From Desulfocarbo indianensis (lineage in GTDB: Bacteria; Desulfobacterota; Desulfarculia; Desulfarculales; Desulfarculaceae), in the NCBI GenBank assembly GCA_001184205.1, contig LBMP01000006.1:1-64000 (forward strand): a stretch of DNA of 64,000 nt, in the 5' to 3' direction. Positions within the stretch are counted from its first letter, which is position 1; each line of letters starts with the position of its first letter. Below are positions 17,112-26,221 of the stretch, one piece after another. Made by a program: the position numbers and the translations under genes. Under the pieces are notes generated by a model. That model had not been told where the DNA came from and did no database searches. It saw only the letters and a program-made list of their open reading frames with translations.

Positions 17112-17259
17112 CGATACAGACGGCTTCAATGTCGCTGTGAAGGTCTTCAGCCGATGGGTTTTGGTTTGGGTGATAGATGTCCCGCGCGCGCCTGTCGCTG
17201 CAAATCAATCTGCGTGCGGCACACCTTTTCGGTGAGTAGGAATGATTGGTTTTGGTTGG

Positions 17260-19194
17260 TTATAGGGAGGGAGGGTTGGCGAGGAAGTCTTTGACAAAGG
17301 CCACCTGGATAGCTTCCCGATCCGGGACCAGCAGGTCCCGTAGCAGTTTTTTCAGGCGGGTCTCGGTGGAGCGGTTGGTGGCCAGGATGAATTTTAGATC
17401 GGCCCGGTAGCGGCCCAGCTTCATGATATTGCCCTGCAGATCGGACTTGCCGGTCTCCATCTGAATGGCCAGCCGCTTCTCATAGGACTCGACCACCAGG
17501 TCCAGGTCATCCTTTTCGATAAAGGTGAAGCCTTCCTCCTTGAGGTAATGGGCCTTGACCGCCTCCACCCAGTAACGGTGCTCCACTCCTCCGCGTCCGG
17601 TCTGGCTGAGCCTGAGGCCCAGAGCATTTCGTCCGGCGGTGGTAAGGCCGTAAAGCCGCTTGCCGTCAACCGTGCTCGGCGTGATCAGCCCTTTGTCTTC
17701 CAGTTCGCGTAGGACCTTGTAGCCTTCGGCGGTCTTGAGGCCAAGCTTGCGGAAGCGTTGCACTAGGCCCAGCACCGGCTCCAGGGCGATGTTTTCCAGC
17801 AAAATCCGGCCCAGGGGGGTGGGGGTTTCATCCTTCTGAATATCGCGAATAGGGCTCTTCCGGGGTATTCCAGGGTTTTCCGGGCGCGCCAGGTCTGAAT
17901 ACTTGCTCATATGCGTTTTTAGGTCTTCATCGGTCACCGCGCCCTTTTTCAGGGGAAATGGCGGGATTCTTAGCAACAGGGGTTGCACTATGCGGTCGGT
18001 CCTACAGATGCTGTGCCCCAGGGTGAGCATGGCCAGATAGCGGCGCTGGTCGGTTTCCAGCAGCATGGAGTTGGCCACCGCCTGTACGTCCTGGTTCAGG
18101 GACAGGCTCAGACAAAACTTGGTGGCCAGGTTGCCCAGGGCGGAAACGCTCATCTTGGAGGGGTGCTGGTCGATTATGACCATGGCCTCCCCCAGTTCTC
18201 TTATCTCCCTCATGATCACGTCGGCGATGTCCTCCTCCTGTCTGGTCTTCAGGAACAGGTGGTGAGCCTCCTCGATGATTATGAAGTGCTTCAGCACCTC
18301 CCTTTCCGGCTGGCGCATGCGGTAGTGGTAGATCCACAGCAGCAGGGCGCCTATGACAAAGGCCTGATCCGAAGCGGACAGTCCGTCCAGCTCGAGGATC
18401 ACCTTTTTGCCCAGCAGGCCGGGAATGGAATGGCCCTCGCTGCAGTTGACCATCTCGCCCAGGCCCGGGTAGTTGATGGCGTTCAAGGTCCTCTTGACCG
18501 AGGCCCACCACAACAGCTCCCTGGCTTTTTTCTTCTGTTTGACCACGCGGTCCTTCATTTCGCCAAAGGTGTCGAAATGGGCTGACTCCATGAACACATC
18601 ATTGGCCCCGGGACCCAGGAGGTAGACCTTCTCTATTATCTCGGCCAACTGCTTGATCCAGACATGCTCCTCTACGCCTGGGGGACGTAGCTTGGGGTTG
18701 AAGAAGAAAGGGACTACGTCATTGCGCCCCACGGTGAATATGAGGATGTCCTGATCCTTGAAGTCGGGGTGTTGCAGGAGGTCCCGGTAGTTTCGCTTGT
18801 AGTCGAAGATCAGGAATGGCTTGCCGTGGCGGCAAATCTCCCTGATGAGGTTCATGGTGAGAGTGGTCTTGCCGGAGCCGGTTTTGCCGAATATGCCGCA
18901 GTGCCTGATCCATTCCGACTCCCTGACCCCGAAGAGTCCCTTTGGCTGGTCCGGGTATAGGGCTTGCCCCACCTGGTAGTCGCCGGCCAACTCTCCGGCC
19001 TCGGGCGTGGGCAGGAGGATTTGCTCTCGCTGCAGGCCCGGCAGATGCTTGGCCAGCAGCATATCCATCATGGCCTCCAGCTCCTGCCGCTTGCGCCAGT
19101 CCTTCTCGAAGAGATACTGAACCCTAAGAAAATCCCACTGCCGTAAGGGCAACAGGGGCTTCAACAGTCTCAGCTTCTCCTCGATGCGGTCCAT
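17260..19194 (-). CDS. HerA-like ATPase (DUF87 type) with winged helix
   Basis: About 644 residues. Walker A FGKTGSGKTT at 102-111, Walker B FIIIEEAHHLF near the middle, then VIIDQHPSKM. The C-terminal third, from about residue 430, contains a winged-helix-like stretch (GYKVLRELEDKGLITP, GLTTAGRNAL). HerA family motors act on double-stranded DNA ends or during conjugative or packaging events. It follows a Cas4-like nuclease directly, recalling archaeal HerA-NurA style pairing of motor and nuclease, although the nuclease here is Cas4-like rather than NurA. Start 19194 lies just after the nuclease stop; 19224 is an alternative. Confidence 0.85.
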   Translation of the reverse strand: MDRIEEKLRLLKPLLPLRQWDFLRVQYLFEKDWRKRQELEAMMDMLLAKHLPGLQREQILLPTPEAGELAGDYQVGQALYPDQPKGLFGVRESEWIRHCGIFGKTGSGKTTLTMNLIREICRHGKPFLIFDYKRNYRDLLQHPDFKDQDILIFTVGRNDVVPFFFNPKLRPPGVEEHVWIKQLAEIIEKVYLLGPGANDVFMESAHFDTFGEMKDRVVKQKKKARELLWWASVKRTLNAINYPGLGEMVNCSEGHSIPGLLGKKVILELDGLSASDQAFVIGALLLWIYHYRMRQPEREVLKHFIIIEEAHHLFLKTRQEEDIADVIMREIRELGEAMVIIDQHPSKMSVSALGNLATKFCLSLSLNQDVQAVANSMLLETDQRRYLAMLTLGHSICRTDRIVQPLLLRIPPFPLKKGAVTDEDLKTHMSKYSDLARPENPGIPRKSPIRDIQKDETPTPLGRILLENIALEPVLGLVQRFRKLGLKTAEGYKVLRELEDKGLITPSTVDGKRLYGLTTAGRNALGLRLSQTGRGGVEHRYWVEAVKAHYLKEEGFTFIEKDDLDLVVESYEKRLAIQMETGKSDLQGNIMKLGRYRADLKFILATNRSTETRLKKLLRDLLVPDREAIQVAFVKDFLANPPSL

Positions 19195-19196
19195 TT

Positions 19197-19949
19197 TCAG
19201 CTCATGGCGAAATCCCTCTCGCACCGCCCGCCACAGGTGCAGGGGTAATCCTTTTCATCGAAGGTTTTGGTCTTGGCCCGGATCGACTCCACCAGGATCT
19301 CCCCATACTGGATCAGGTGTTCGTCCACCTGGATTACCTCCGGGCCGCGATCCTGGGCCACGAAGTGTATCCAAATCTCTGACGGCGGCTTTCCACGGAA
19401 GTCCTGGTAAAGCAGCGCATAGATGGCCGCCTGGCGCTGTATGTCCGGGGTGATCTCCGGCCGGCGGGAGGTCTTGTAGTCCACCAGGATCGGCTCGCCG
19501 CCTACTTCGTGGATGGCATCCACGATACCCATCAGGCCCAGCTTCTTGGAGAACATCTTGACCTCGGCCCTTTGAGCCGGAGATAGGCCGCACCTTTCCA
19601 GCCAGAAGCCGAAGTTGATGACCATCAGCTGGCTTTCATCGCGGAAGTCCTGCAGGCGAGTCTCTTCCATGCCCAGGGAGGCGAGGCTGTCCCCGGCTTT
19701 CTCCCACTCCTCCTCAAACAGGCCCAGCAGGGTCCGCTGTAATTCCAGGGGAGTCATTTCCAGGCTGGGCTTTGCCTGGAGCTGGTTGAAGCGGCAAAAC
19801 ACCCTGTGCACGATGCTTCCCCGCACCAGGTAGATCGATGGCTTGGTCTTCAGTTTTTTGATGTATCTGAGGTAAAACTTGCGCGGGCAGCTAAGGTAGG
19901 TGTTGATGGATGTGGGGCTAAGGAAACGGAGCGGGGCGATTCTGATCAC
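19197..19949 (-). CDS. Cas4-like PD-(D/E)XK nuclease with Fe-S cysteines
   Basis: About 250 residues. Core motifs GIVDAIHEVGG, PILVDYKTSRR and QAAIYALLY are the D, (D/E)XK and Q-Y signature of the RecB/Cas4 nuclease family. C21 (SCPRKF) and the C-terminal CTCGGRC supply four cysteines placed as in Cas4/AddB-type iron-sulfur clusters. The GTG at 19949 gives a GTGA overlap with the small gene upstream; 19982 is possible. There is no CRISPR-cas locus in the window, so a role with the adjacent HerA ATPase in end processing is the likelier inference. Confidence 0.8.
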   Translation of the reverse strand: MIRIAPLRFLSPTSINTYLSCPRKFYLRYIKKLKTKPSIYLVRGSIVHRVFCRFNQLQAKPSLEMTPLELQRTLLGLFEEEWEKAGDSLASLGMEETRLQDFRDESQLMVINFGFWLERCGLSPAQRAEVKMFSKKLGLMGIVDAIHEVGGEPILVDYKTSRRPEITPDIQRQAAIYALLYQDFRGKPPSEIWIHFVAQDRGPEVIQVDEHLIQYGEILVESIRAKTKTFDEKDYPCTCGGRCERDFAMS

Positions 19950-20101
19950 CCCCTGCCTCGTTTTCGCTTGTTCAGCACGCACACGAATCTGGCGATGACC
20001 TCTTCCAGGTCCTCATCGCTCATCATCATGGCGAAATATAGGGGGTCGGCCACCAGGGCGGCCACCTCCCAGTCGGTTATGGGTTTTTTTCTTTGATTCA
20101 T
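19946..20101 (-). CDS. Hypothetical small protein
   Basis: A 51-residue reading frame with GGAGGTGCATTC before its ATG and a GTGA overlap with the Cas4-like gene. The protein is acidic in the middle (MMMSDEDLEEVI) and basic at the end (NKRKRGRG). Unknown function; the tight coupling and strong ribosome site support it. Confidence 0.55.
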   Translation of the reverse strand: MNQRKKPITDWEVAALVADPLYFAMMMSDEDLEEVIARFVCVLNKRKRGRG

Positions 20102-20115
20102 GAATGCACCTCCAT

Positions 20116-20619
20116 TCAGTATTTCAACATGGCGGCTTTCTGCCGCTCTTCCACTCCTTCCACCAAGAGCTCCCTCAGTTCCTTCTTCAGGAAAAACACG
20201 TCACGGAAATAGGCGGACTCCTCTTTGCGCTTTTCTCCCTCCAAATCCAGGATAGACTGCTCCAGCTTGAAGCGGTAACGGTCCCAGATGTCCTCGCCCC
20301 GCAGGAAAGCCATATTCTTGAACTCGCATTGGTCCCGGTTGATCCGGTACAGGCTGTAATCCAAAAGTCGGCGTCGTTCGGTCAGCTCGGCGGTCAGGAG
20401 TTCAAGCTTGGTCCGCATCACCTCTTGGCGGTTTGTCAGCAGGAAGTCCAAACCCGAGTCGCCGGCCGGCGAGTAGCCCGAGGCCGGAGCGGCTCCATAT
20501 AGGCCTTTGGTCAGTTGGGTTCCGGGGCTGTACAGATAGTAGTAGACGGGACCGAAGGGGCCGTAGGGCATGGGCGGGATAGGGTTCATGTATCCGATGT
20601 TTTGTGGCGGGATTGTCAT
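20116..20619 (-). CDS. Hypothetical protein with coiled coil
   Basis: About 167 residues. The first 60 are rich in Pro, Tyr and Gly (PIPPMPYGPFGPVYYYLY); the rest is charged and helical (ELTERRRLLDYSLYRINRD, EKRKEESAYF). No known family. It heads the minus-strand set leading to the Cas4-like and HerA genes, 14 bp upstream of the small gene. ATG 20619 is chosen because the alternative GTG at 20661 falls inside the promoter's TATA-like box. Confidence 0.6.
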   Translation of the reverse strand: MTIPPQNIGYMNPIPPMPYGPFGPVYYYLYSPGTQLTKGLYGAAPASGYSPAGDSGLDFLLTNRQEVMRTKLELLTAELTERRRLLDYSLYRINRDQCEFKNMAFLRGEDIWDRYRFKLEQSILDLEGEKRKEESAYFRDVFFLKKELRELLVEGVEERQKAAMLKY

Positions 20620-20659
20620 GGTGAAGGGTTGTTTGGTACTTTTTCTACTGGTAAGTGGC

Positions 20660-20682
20660 ACTCCTATTTATGTTTTTCGGTT
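20660..20682 (-). promoter_or_regulatory. CGAAA/TATA-type promoter
   Basis: On the minus strand ACCGAAAAAC is followed at once by ATAAATAGG, centred near 20667. This is the same arrangement as the other archaeal-like promoters in the window. It would start transcription near 20641, about 22 bases before the ATG at 20619. Confidence 0.45.
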
Positions 20683-20761
20683 TTTGTTACTATCTGGTGG
20701 TTGCGGGCGGCTGTGGGCTTGCTGAGAAAATCGGGTGCAACGGTGAGGTTGTAGGCCGCAC

Positions 20762-20796
20762 TTGACTGTCGGACCAAATACAGTCTATATTTGGTC
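20762..20796 (+). promoter_or_regulatory. Toxin-antitoxin promoter and operator
   Basis: TTGACT (20762-20767) and TATATT (20786-20791) form a sigma70-like promoter with an 18-bp spacer. Over the -10 box lies a perfect inverted repeat, GACCAAATA (20772-20780) and TATTTGGTC (20788-20796) with a 7-bp spacer. This is the expected binding site for the antitoxin, giving autoregulation. The promoter is bacterial in type. Confidence 0.65.
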
Positions 20797-20815
20797 ATAT
20801 AAGGTGGAGGTAGGT

Positions 20816-21091
20816 ATGAAACTATCCAGTCAAATAAAGCCCATAAGCTTCCTCAAAGCTCATGCGGCCGAGATCGTGCGCAAGCTGGGTGAGCAGCGTG
20901 AGCCCCTGATCATCACCCAGAACGGTGAGGCCAAGGTGGTGATCCAGGACATCGCCAGCTACGAGCAAACCCAAGAGACCTTGGCCATGTTGAAGATCCT
21001 CGCCCTGGGCAACCGCCAGATCGAGGAGGGCAAAGTCCAGCCCGCTGCGGATGTGGTCAAACGAATACGCCAGAGCCGGCAGGCCAGGTGA
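20816..21091 (+). CDS. Phd/YefM-type antitoxin
   Basis: A 91-residue protein starting at ATG 20816 after GGAGGTAGGT. The first 60 residues (IKPISFLKAHAAEIVRKL, LIITQNGEAKVVIQD, SYEQTQETLAMLKIL) follow the Phd/YefM antitoxin pattern, a DNA-binding fold with a C-terminal toxin-neutralising tail. It overlaps the toxin start. It would repress its own promoter at the palindrome just upstream. Confidence 0.88.
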   Translation: MKLSSQIKPISFLKAHAAEIVRKLGEQREPLIITQNGEAKVVIQDIASYEQTQETLAMLKILALGNRQIEEGKVQPAADVVKRIRQSRQAR

Positions 21092-21414
21092 TGCCCTACG
21101 CGGTCCTTTTGACCGATGATGCTGCCAAGGATCTGGAGCAGCTATACGATTACATCGCCGAGAACGACGCCCCGGACAAGGCCGAGTATGTGTTGGGGAA
21201 GATCGAGAAGGCCTTTGGCAGCTTGAGCACCTCACCGAACCGGGGAGCCTACCCTGATGAGTTACTGGCGCTGGGGATCAAGGAATATCGAGAAATCTTC
21301 TTCAAGCCCTACCGCATTATTTACCGTGTCATCAACGATAATGTTTACATCCTGCTCATATCGGATGGCAGAAGGGATATGCAGACTTTGTTGGAGCAAA
21401 GATTATTAATCTGA
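21091..21414 (+). CDS. RelE/ParE-family toxin
   Basis: A 107-residue protein beginning MPYAVLLTDDAAKDLEQLYDYI and continuing with SLSTSPNRGAYPDEL and FKPYRIIYRVINDNVYILLISDGRRDM, the RelE/ParE toxin fold. RelE types cut mRNA on ribosomes, ParE types poison gyrase; sequence alone does not choose. The ATG overlaps the antitoxin stop (TGATG). Confidence 0.88.
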   Translation: MPYAVLLTDDAAKDLEQLYDYIAENDAPDKAEYVLGKIEKAFGSLSTSPNRGAYPDELLALGIKEYREIFFKPYRIIYRVINDNVYILLISDGRRDMQTLLEQRLLI

Positions 21415-21447
21415 TTCACAGTATTGCCGGTGCCATTTTGGGAGATT

Positions 21448-22191
21448 TTATATTGACAAACCAGTAGAGCTTAACAATTTCATCAAGTTCAAGTTCAGTT
21501 GCTCATCAGCATTAGCGTCTGTCATATTCCAAGCGACTGCCAAATGTTTCACGATTGTTGTCGCCTCCCAAGGCATATAGGGTAGGGATCCATTTCTTGC
21601 GAATGGCCCATCCGTCTCAGGTAAGACTTTTTCTCTCGGCAACTCCTCCAAAATTCTCTTCCCTTTTGCTCCACGGAGCATCGCTGGCCCAATACTGAAC
21701 CAGCATCCCATTGCTACGGCACGGCGTGTCTCTTTAATCGTGCCTGAAAACCAGTGCAAAACCGGTATGTTGTCCCGGCAGTATTGTTGGATGTAGTCAA
21801 GTACCCATCCGGCCGCATTACGCGAATGAACACTAAGAATTTTACCGCCACACTGTTCACACTCCATTAGTACGGCCTTAAAAATGGATTCCTGAAGTTT
21901 ACGGGAGTGGCGGTGTTGTGCTGAACCGTCTAATCCAACTTCTCCAATAAATCCGGCTCGGGAGACGCACGAAATTAATAGGTCAAGCTCAGAGGATTTC
22001 TGTGCAGCAATTTCGGGATGTAGGCCCAGTGCGACCTTGATCCTGTCATATCCGGCGAATACTTTGGAAGTTTTCAACCACGCTCGCGGACTAGTGGTAA
22101 CTACGAGTGTGAAGCGGTTCCTTGCGGCAACTTCATCGATAAGTTGCCGCGCGTTAGGATAGAGATCAAGGTGGCAGTGGAAATCGATCAT
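21448..22191 (-). CDS. qatD: QatD, TatD-family nuclease
   Basis: A 247-residue TatD-like metal-dependent hydrolase: FHCHLDL (HxH) at the start, GEVGLDGS, SVHSRNAA and PVLHWFSG, ending near PETDGPF. It is the fourth gene of a QatABCD set, in which TatD-like DNase is required for anti-phage defence. Overlaps the QatC gene by 4 bp. Confidence 0.85.
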   Translation of the reverse strand: MIDFHCHLDLYPNARQLIDEVAARNRFTLVVTTSPRAWLKTSKVFAGYDRIKVALGLHPEIAAQKSSELDLLISCVSRAGFIGEVGLDGSAQHRHSRKLQESIFKAVLMECEQCGGKILSVHSRNAAGWVLDYIQQYCRDNIPVLHWFSGTIKETRRAVAMGCWFSIGPAMLRGAKGKRILEELPREKVLPETDGPFARNGSLPYMPWEATTIVKHLAVAWNMTDANADEQLNLNLMKLLSSTGLSI

Positions 22192-23456
22192 ATAACTCCA
22201 TGGAGAGTTAAAAGTTGTCCTAATTCATCTAGACCTCGCGCAACAACACCTTCATACTTGGCCCGTTCAGCGGGAGGTGCAAACGCAAGCGCACCTCCTG
22301 TAAAACGCCGGACTCCTTCATCTTGATATCGGAGATAAGCTGCTGCGGCTGCTGCAACATCCTTTGACTCAGAGTAAGATAGCTTATCACGGAGGTAACC
22401 CTTAACTGTTGTATCATGCAACTTAGCTTTTAGAAATGCGGCACGTCTTACAAGGCAAGGAATGCACTCACCACAATGTGTAAGATTATGCCGCTGATAC
22501 TTACCGCAGCTGGTGGAAATACCTACTAGGCTCACGAGTTTTTTGCTATCAGCGCAGCTGCGCATCAATTCTCCCTTTGTTTTATCCCGGTATGGAAAAA
22601 CAAGCCGCGCCTGGACACCTACCGCGTCCCAAATATCTTGAAGGTCCGTCATGAAGACTGGATGCGTCGTTTTTGTGCTAAGGCTCCCGAGACGTCCCGG
22701 CCCAAGCGGCACATTCAGACTAATGAAACCGTTCTCTGGAACGACAATTTCGACAGGGCTTTTCTTGCTTGACGACAATGCTGACGCTGCCAGCGCAGCA
22801 AAAGCGAAGAAGAGGATGGATCTAGCCCGGGTCGATTTCTCGGAAGCGCCTGGATGCTGTACCGCAAAGCTCCATTGCAGGTGACTGTCCTCGCCTCCAA
22901 GTGCAGTGGCGAACTTCCTTTGCGTTTCTTTGTCACCCCGCACTACCTGAGAGACAAAGAGTGATTTCTTACCGTCAGTTGTGAGGTCAATAGCACCGAC
23001 TAGACTATCTATACCGCCTGACAACAGACACACGCAATCGGCATCAATTTTTCGCGGTTTTTCCGCCCTAGGAGGCTTCATACCACCGGATTGAAAACGC
23101 AGTGACCAGAAGTCGCCGGTGAGAAACCGAAACATGTTCTCAAGTTCAGAGCGTTTGGCATTCCATACAGATGGGACAGCAAGGGAGACACTCAGATTTA
23201 TCATTCGAGTCCATCCATCAGGACTGCCATTTCGCTGAATGGCCTTATCGGCTGCAGAAACAGCTGAAGCGATTACAGCGAAATCCCAAGCTTCTACGGT
23301 GGGAGCAAGGTTTGCCCTACGGATAGCAGTTGGCAACTGCAATGCGACATGCCCGATCTCATCACGTCCTGTGGCCGAGAACATGGAAAGGTAGAGCGCT
23401 TCAGGATCAAAACGCTTAGGCAGACTTTCCTTCGGGCAACATATCACTTTTTTCAT
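22188..23456 (-). CDS. qatC: QatC, QueC-like PP-loop protein
   Basis: A 422-residue protein with a PP-loop LLSGGIDSLVGA near residue 145, as in QueC 7-cyano-7-deazaguanine synthase, and a late Cys-rich stretch (CGKYQRHNLTHCGECIPC) that fits the QueC zinc site. In Qat defence systems this protein is essential, but its substrate is unknown. The ATG overlaps the end of QatB by 4 bp. Confidence 0.88.
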   Translation of the reverse strand: MKKVICCPKESLPKRFDPEALYLSMFSATGRDEIGHVALQLPTAIRRANLAPTVEAWDFAVIASAVSAADKAIQRNGSPDGWTRMINLSVSLAVPSVWNAKRSELENMFRFLTGDFWSLRFQSGGMKPPRAEKPRKIDADCVCLLSGGIDSLVGAIDLTTDGKKSLFVSQVVRGDKETQRKFATALGGEDSHLQWSFAVQHPGASEKSTRARSILFFAFAALAASALSSSKKSPVEIVVPENGFISLNVPLGPGRLGSLSTKTTHPVFMTDLQDIWDAVGVQARLVFPYRDKTKGELMRSCADSKKLVSLVGISTSCGKYQRHNLTHCGECIPCLVRRAAFLKAKLHDTTVKGYLRDKLSYSESKDVAAAAAAYLRYQDEGVRRFTGGALAFAPPAERAKYEGVVARGLDELGQLLTLHGVI

Positions 23457-24313
23457 AGCGCCCCCTCGTAGACGATGAACGTATTTTCAATCGCGGCTTG
23501 TAAGACAGACTGTAGCTGACTTGATGTGGCATGGGGTTTCCCTCTCCGCAATGCATCAACCTGTGCGCTCAGTTCAGCCTTCAAATAGTCTCTCATTTCT
23601 TTCATGCGTGTTACACGTATACGAGGACTAATCGACGATTTTTCAAACACTTGTCCTATATCCAAGGACAGTCGGTAAAATGCTTCATAACCCAAATATG
23701 ACTCTATAAGCTCCCAAATGTTGTTATCGTTCAGATTCAAGAGATCTATGTTGGGATATTTCGCAAGAAGGTCTTCAGTGGCTTGCGCCATGGACTGCTG
23801 GGATGCCACCTCGTCTTGGCTACCGCCAGTCGGAGTCGTGTGTTTCAGGATTTCGTCGGCAATCTCTTGTGCGCTGGCATTCCGCGCAGTAAGGGATTCA
23901 ACCCAGTTCTTAATAGCTGAGTCTGTCTTTTCGCGAGCAGCTTGTAAAAAACCAAACGCATTAGCGGCAATTCGCGCAGACGTCCGCATGCGAGTTGCTG
24001 CGTTTCTCGAACCTCCCATGCCGGTGCGGGAGTAGTGACCGACCGCCCTTCTGAATGCATCCTCGCTGCCCGTGCGTACAAAATCTCGCAGTGCCCTGCG
24101 AGCGTTTGCAAAACGTCGCGGTGGTGCGACCTCTTGGGGCATGCCAGGTGGTTCTGCGGGGGGCTGCTGACCATCCCCAGTCCCGGTGTCGTCTGGTCTC
24201 TGATCATTTTGGGCCTGCTCGTCCCCGGCTTGTTCCGACTCTATATCGTCAAGCCATGGAGGGTCGAAAGGGACGCCGGGGCCGGGGCCGTTACTTGATC
24301 CTGAAGTTCCCAT
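23453..24313 (-). CDS. qatB: QatB
   Basis: A 286-residue protein with a Pro/Gly/Asp-rich disordered first 80 residues, then helices (FANARRALRDFVRTGSEDAF, RRAVGHYSRTGMGGSRNAATR) characteristic of QatB proteins. Its role in defence is unknown. It starts immediately after the QatA stop and overlaps QatC, so the four genes are one transcript. Confidence 0.85.
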   Translation of the reverse strand: MGTSGSSNGPGPGVPFDPPWLDDIESEQAGDEQAQNDQRPDDTGTGDGQQPPAEPPGMPQEVAPPRRFANARRALRDFVRTGSEDAFRRAVGHYSRTGMGGSRNAATRMRTSARIAANAFGFLQAAREKTDSAIKNWVESLTARNASAQEIADEILKHTTPTGGSQDEVASQQSMAQATEDLLAKYPNIDLLNLNDNNIWELIESYLGYEAFYRLSLDIGQVFEKSSISPRIRVTRMKEMRDYLKAELSAQVDALRRGKPHATSSQLQSVLQAAIENTFIVYEGAL

Positions 24314-26185
24314 CTATGACTTCCCCCCCAGATTGGTGATTGCATTCCTTACTTGCATGGGCGATTTTTCGTCGGCACCCCACCGCTCCAATAGGTCTTT
24401 TGCCCATTCTTCATGCCTTATCAACGGAATCAGCGGTGCGAGCCGATTTGTTGCGGGAATCTCGTTTAGCATATTGACATACGCAGGTCCTAAGGTGGGA
24501 AAGGCTTTGGGGACGTGTAGTGCCTGAACAAGTGACAATCGATCCCACTGGTTTGATCGAGCCTTGCGCCGGATACGGCTCAGTATCCTGTCCGCTTCAG
24601 CTTCACCCAGCGTTTTTAGTTGATCAACAAGCGGCGTCATGATTGTGTCGGCCTCTAAAAGCCCCTCCAAAAGGGCTCGCCCTTCAGGTGAGAGCTCATC
24701 AAAACTGGCTAAGGATAGAGCTCGATCGCGACTCAGATACAGCAGCGGACGTAAATCAACATCACCGAGTCTTGGATTTAGCTTCAACCAATCAGAGATG
24801 AACGGCCCATTCCAGCTCGCGTCGGGCATTACTGGGTTATCGCCCTTAGCCAGCGCTTCTTCAATTTTCGCGATGAAGTTGGCCTTTCCGTCCTCACGAT
24901 CCATCACTTGTTTTGCAAGGTACTCAAACGCAGCCGGCGATGCGCAGCGCTCGAATAACTGAATCTTAATTAGTTGATCGAAGGCTATACTGAGGCCTTG
25001 GGATTTTGCGACGACATCCCGAATCATTAGGTTGTTTAGAAAGCGCTTAATAAGGCGTGGATTGCCATCAATTCCGTGAGCAGAAACCATCAGGCTAGCG
25101 ACCTGGTCCGCAATATCTATCTCTAGATTCAGCTTGCCTGCATTTGTGCCATAGGCTTCTTCCATCTTCTTGCGAGTAAGACCGCCCGCCCAGGATTGAC
25201 GTACTGCTTCAAGAATAGTGGACTGTGCTGCTAATCGTTCCTCCCTAGAGATTTCTCCCTTACGCTCGACAAGTTCCGCAAGGAGAAGTAGCAAGTAGCC
25301 TTTAACTTCCGTGACACCCAACCTCGGCACTTTGAGCGGGACCTGTATCAGCTTGTCGAAGTAGCTTGTGACAAGTTCATCGTTCAGATCAACGTTCCCA
25401 AAGTGTGCGCGAACAGCTCCCCGTATCATCTGTTCGTCAGCAGCAATGATGAAAGCAGTTCGAGGGAGGAAAAGCAGCAATCGCATCGCTTCTAGCGTTG
25501 AAATTGCAGTATCAGGAAGACAACGGTCAAGGTCATCCACCAGAACAACGAGTGTTACCTTTAAGGACGCAAGTAGGTCTTCAAAAACACCACGTAGCTC
25601 TTGTATCTCTTGCGGAAGAGATTTGTTCTCCTTCTCTTTGAGCATCCCGGCGAGTTCTGGTTGAAGAGATGCATACGCCTCTTGAACTTTCTCGATATCA
25701 TTTACGCTCGCGTCTGGGCCTGCTTTACAGAGTCCACCAACTGCGCCGATGACAGCGCCTAGTGGGCCGCCAATTGTTCCACCTAGGAGCGCACCAGAGG
25801 CGATGGGGGTAAGTAGCTTTCCAACGCGGAGCCAGTTCACACGTTTAAGGAAGTCTATAGCCTTATCCACTTGGGACTTGCGCGTATTGGCTTCCACAAC
25901 CAATCTGTCTGCTACGGATTGAAGCAGCGCCATACGTGCGTCATCGTAACCTTGATATAGCCACGCATTGAATTCTAGAAAGACATATTCTTGTTTATCG
26001 GTATCCGTTTCCTTCAGCGATGCCCCTATCATTTTTACCAAGGAGGATTTCCCCGCCCCCCAGCTTCCTGACACACCAATAGAAAGGGGCTGACCAGCGG
26101 ATTCGCGTACGAGCTGGGCGGCAGTGTCCGCAATAACAGTGAAGTTGAGCAGATCTTCGATTGTCTCTATGTCATGCCACATCAT
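24314..26185 (-). CDS. qatA: QatA, KAP-family P-loop NTPase
   Basis: About 623 residues. Walker A GSWGAGKSSLVK near residue 50, a hydrophobic hairpin (LLTPIASGALLGGTIGGPLGAV) at about 125-150 typical of KAP NTPases, and Walker B VVLVDDLDRCLP near 215. It is the first gene of the QatABCD operon. The set looks like a cargo block with lower GC-rich codon bias than its neighbours, sitting between a toxin-antitoxin pair and the element backbone. Start uncertain between 26194, 26185 and 26182. Confidence 0.9.
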   Translation of the reverse strand: MMWHDIETIEDLLNFTVIADTAAQLVRESAGQPLSIGVSGSWGAGKSSLVKMIGASLKETDTDKQEYVFLEFNAWLYQGYDDARMALLQSVADRLVVEANTRKSQVDKAIDFLKRVNWLRVGKLLTPIASGALLGGTIGGPLGAVIGAVGGLCKAGPDASVNDIEKVQEAYASLQPELAGMLKEKENKSLPQEIQELRGVFEDLLASLKVTLVVLVDDLDRCLPDTAISTLEAMRLLLFLPRTAFIIAADEQMIRGAVRAHFGNVDLNDELVTSYFDKLIQVPLKVPRLGVTEVKGYLLLLLAELVERKGEISREERLAAQSTILEAVRQSWAGGLTRKKMEEAYGTNAGKLNLEIDIADQVASLMVSAHGIDGNPRLIKRFLNNLMIRDVVAKSQGLSIAFDQLIKIQLFERCASPAAFEYLAKQVMDREDGKANFIAKIEEALAKGDNPVMPDASWNGPFISDWLKLNPRLGDVDLRPLLYLSRDRALSLASFDELSPEGRALLEGLLEADTIMTPLVDQLKTLGEAEADRILSRIRRKARSNQWDRLSLVQALHVPKAFPTLGPAYVNMLNEIPATNRLAPLIPLIRHEEWAKDLLERWGADEKSPMQVRNAITNLGGKS

Positions 26186-26221
26186 TCCGTCCACTTTTAC
26201 GGTTGCAGAAGGATTATTAAT

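Noticed and set aside
17260-19982. CRISPR-associated locus suggested by Cas4-like nuclease
   Set aside because: No repeats, leader or other cas genes in the window; the nuclease is coupled to HerA instead.
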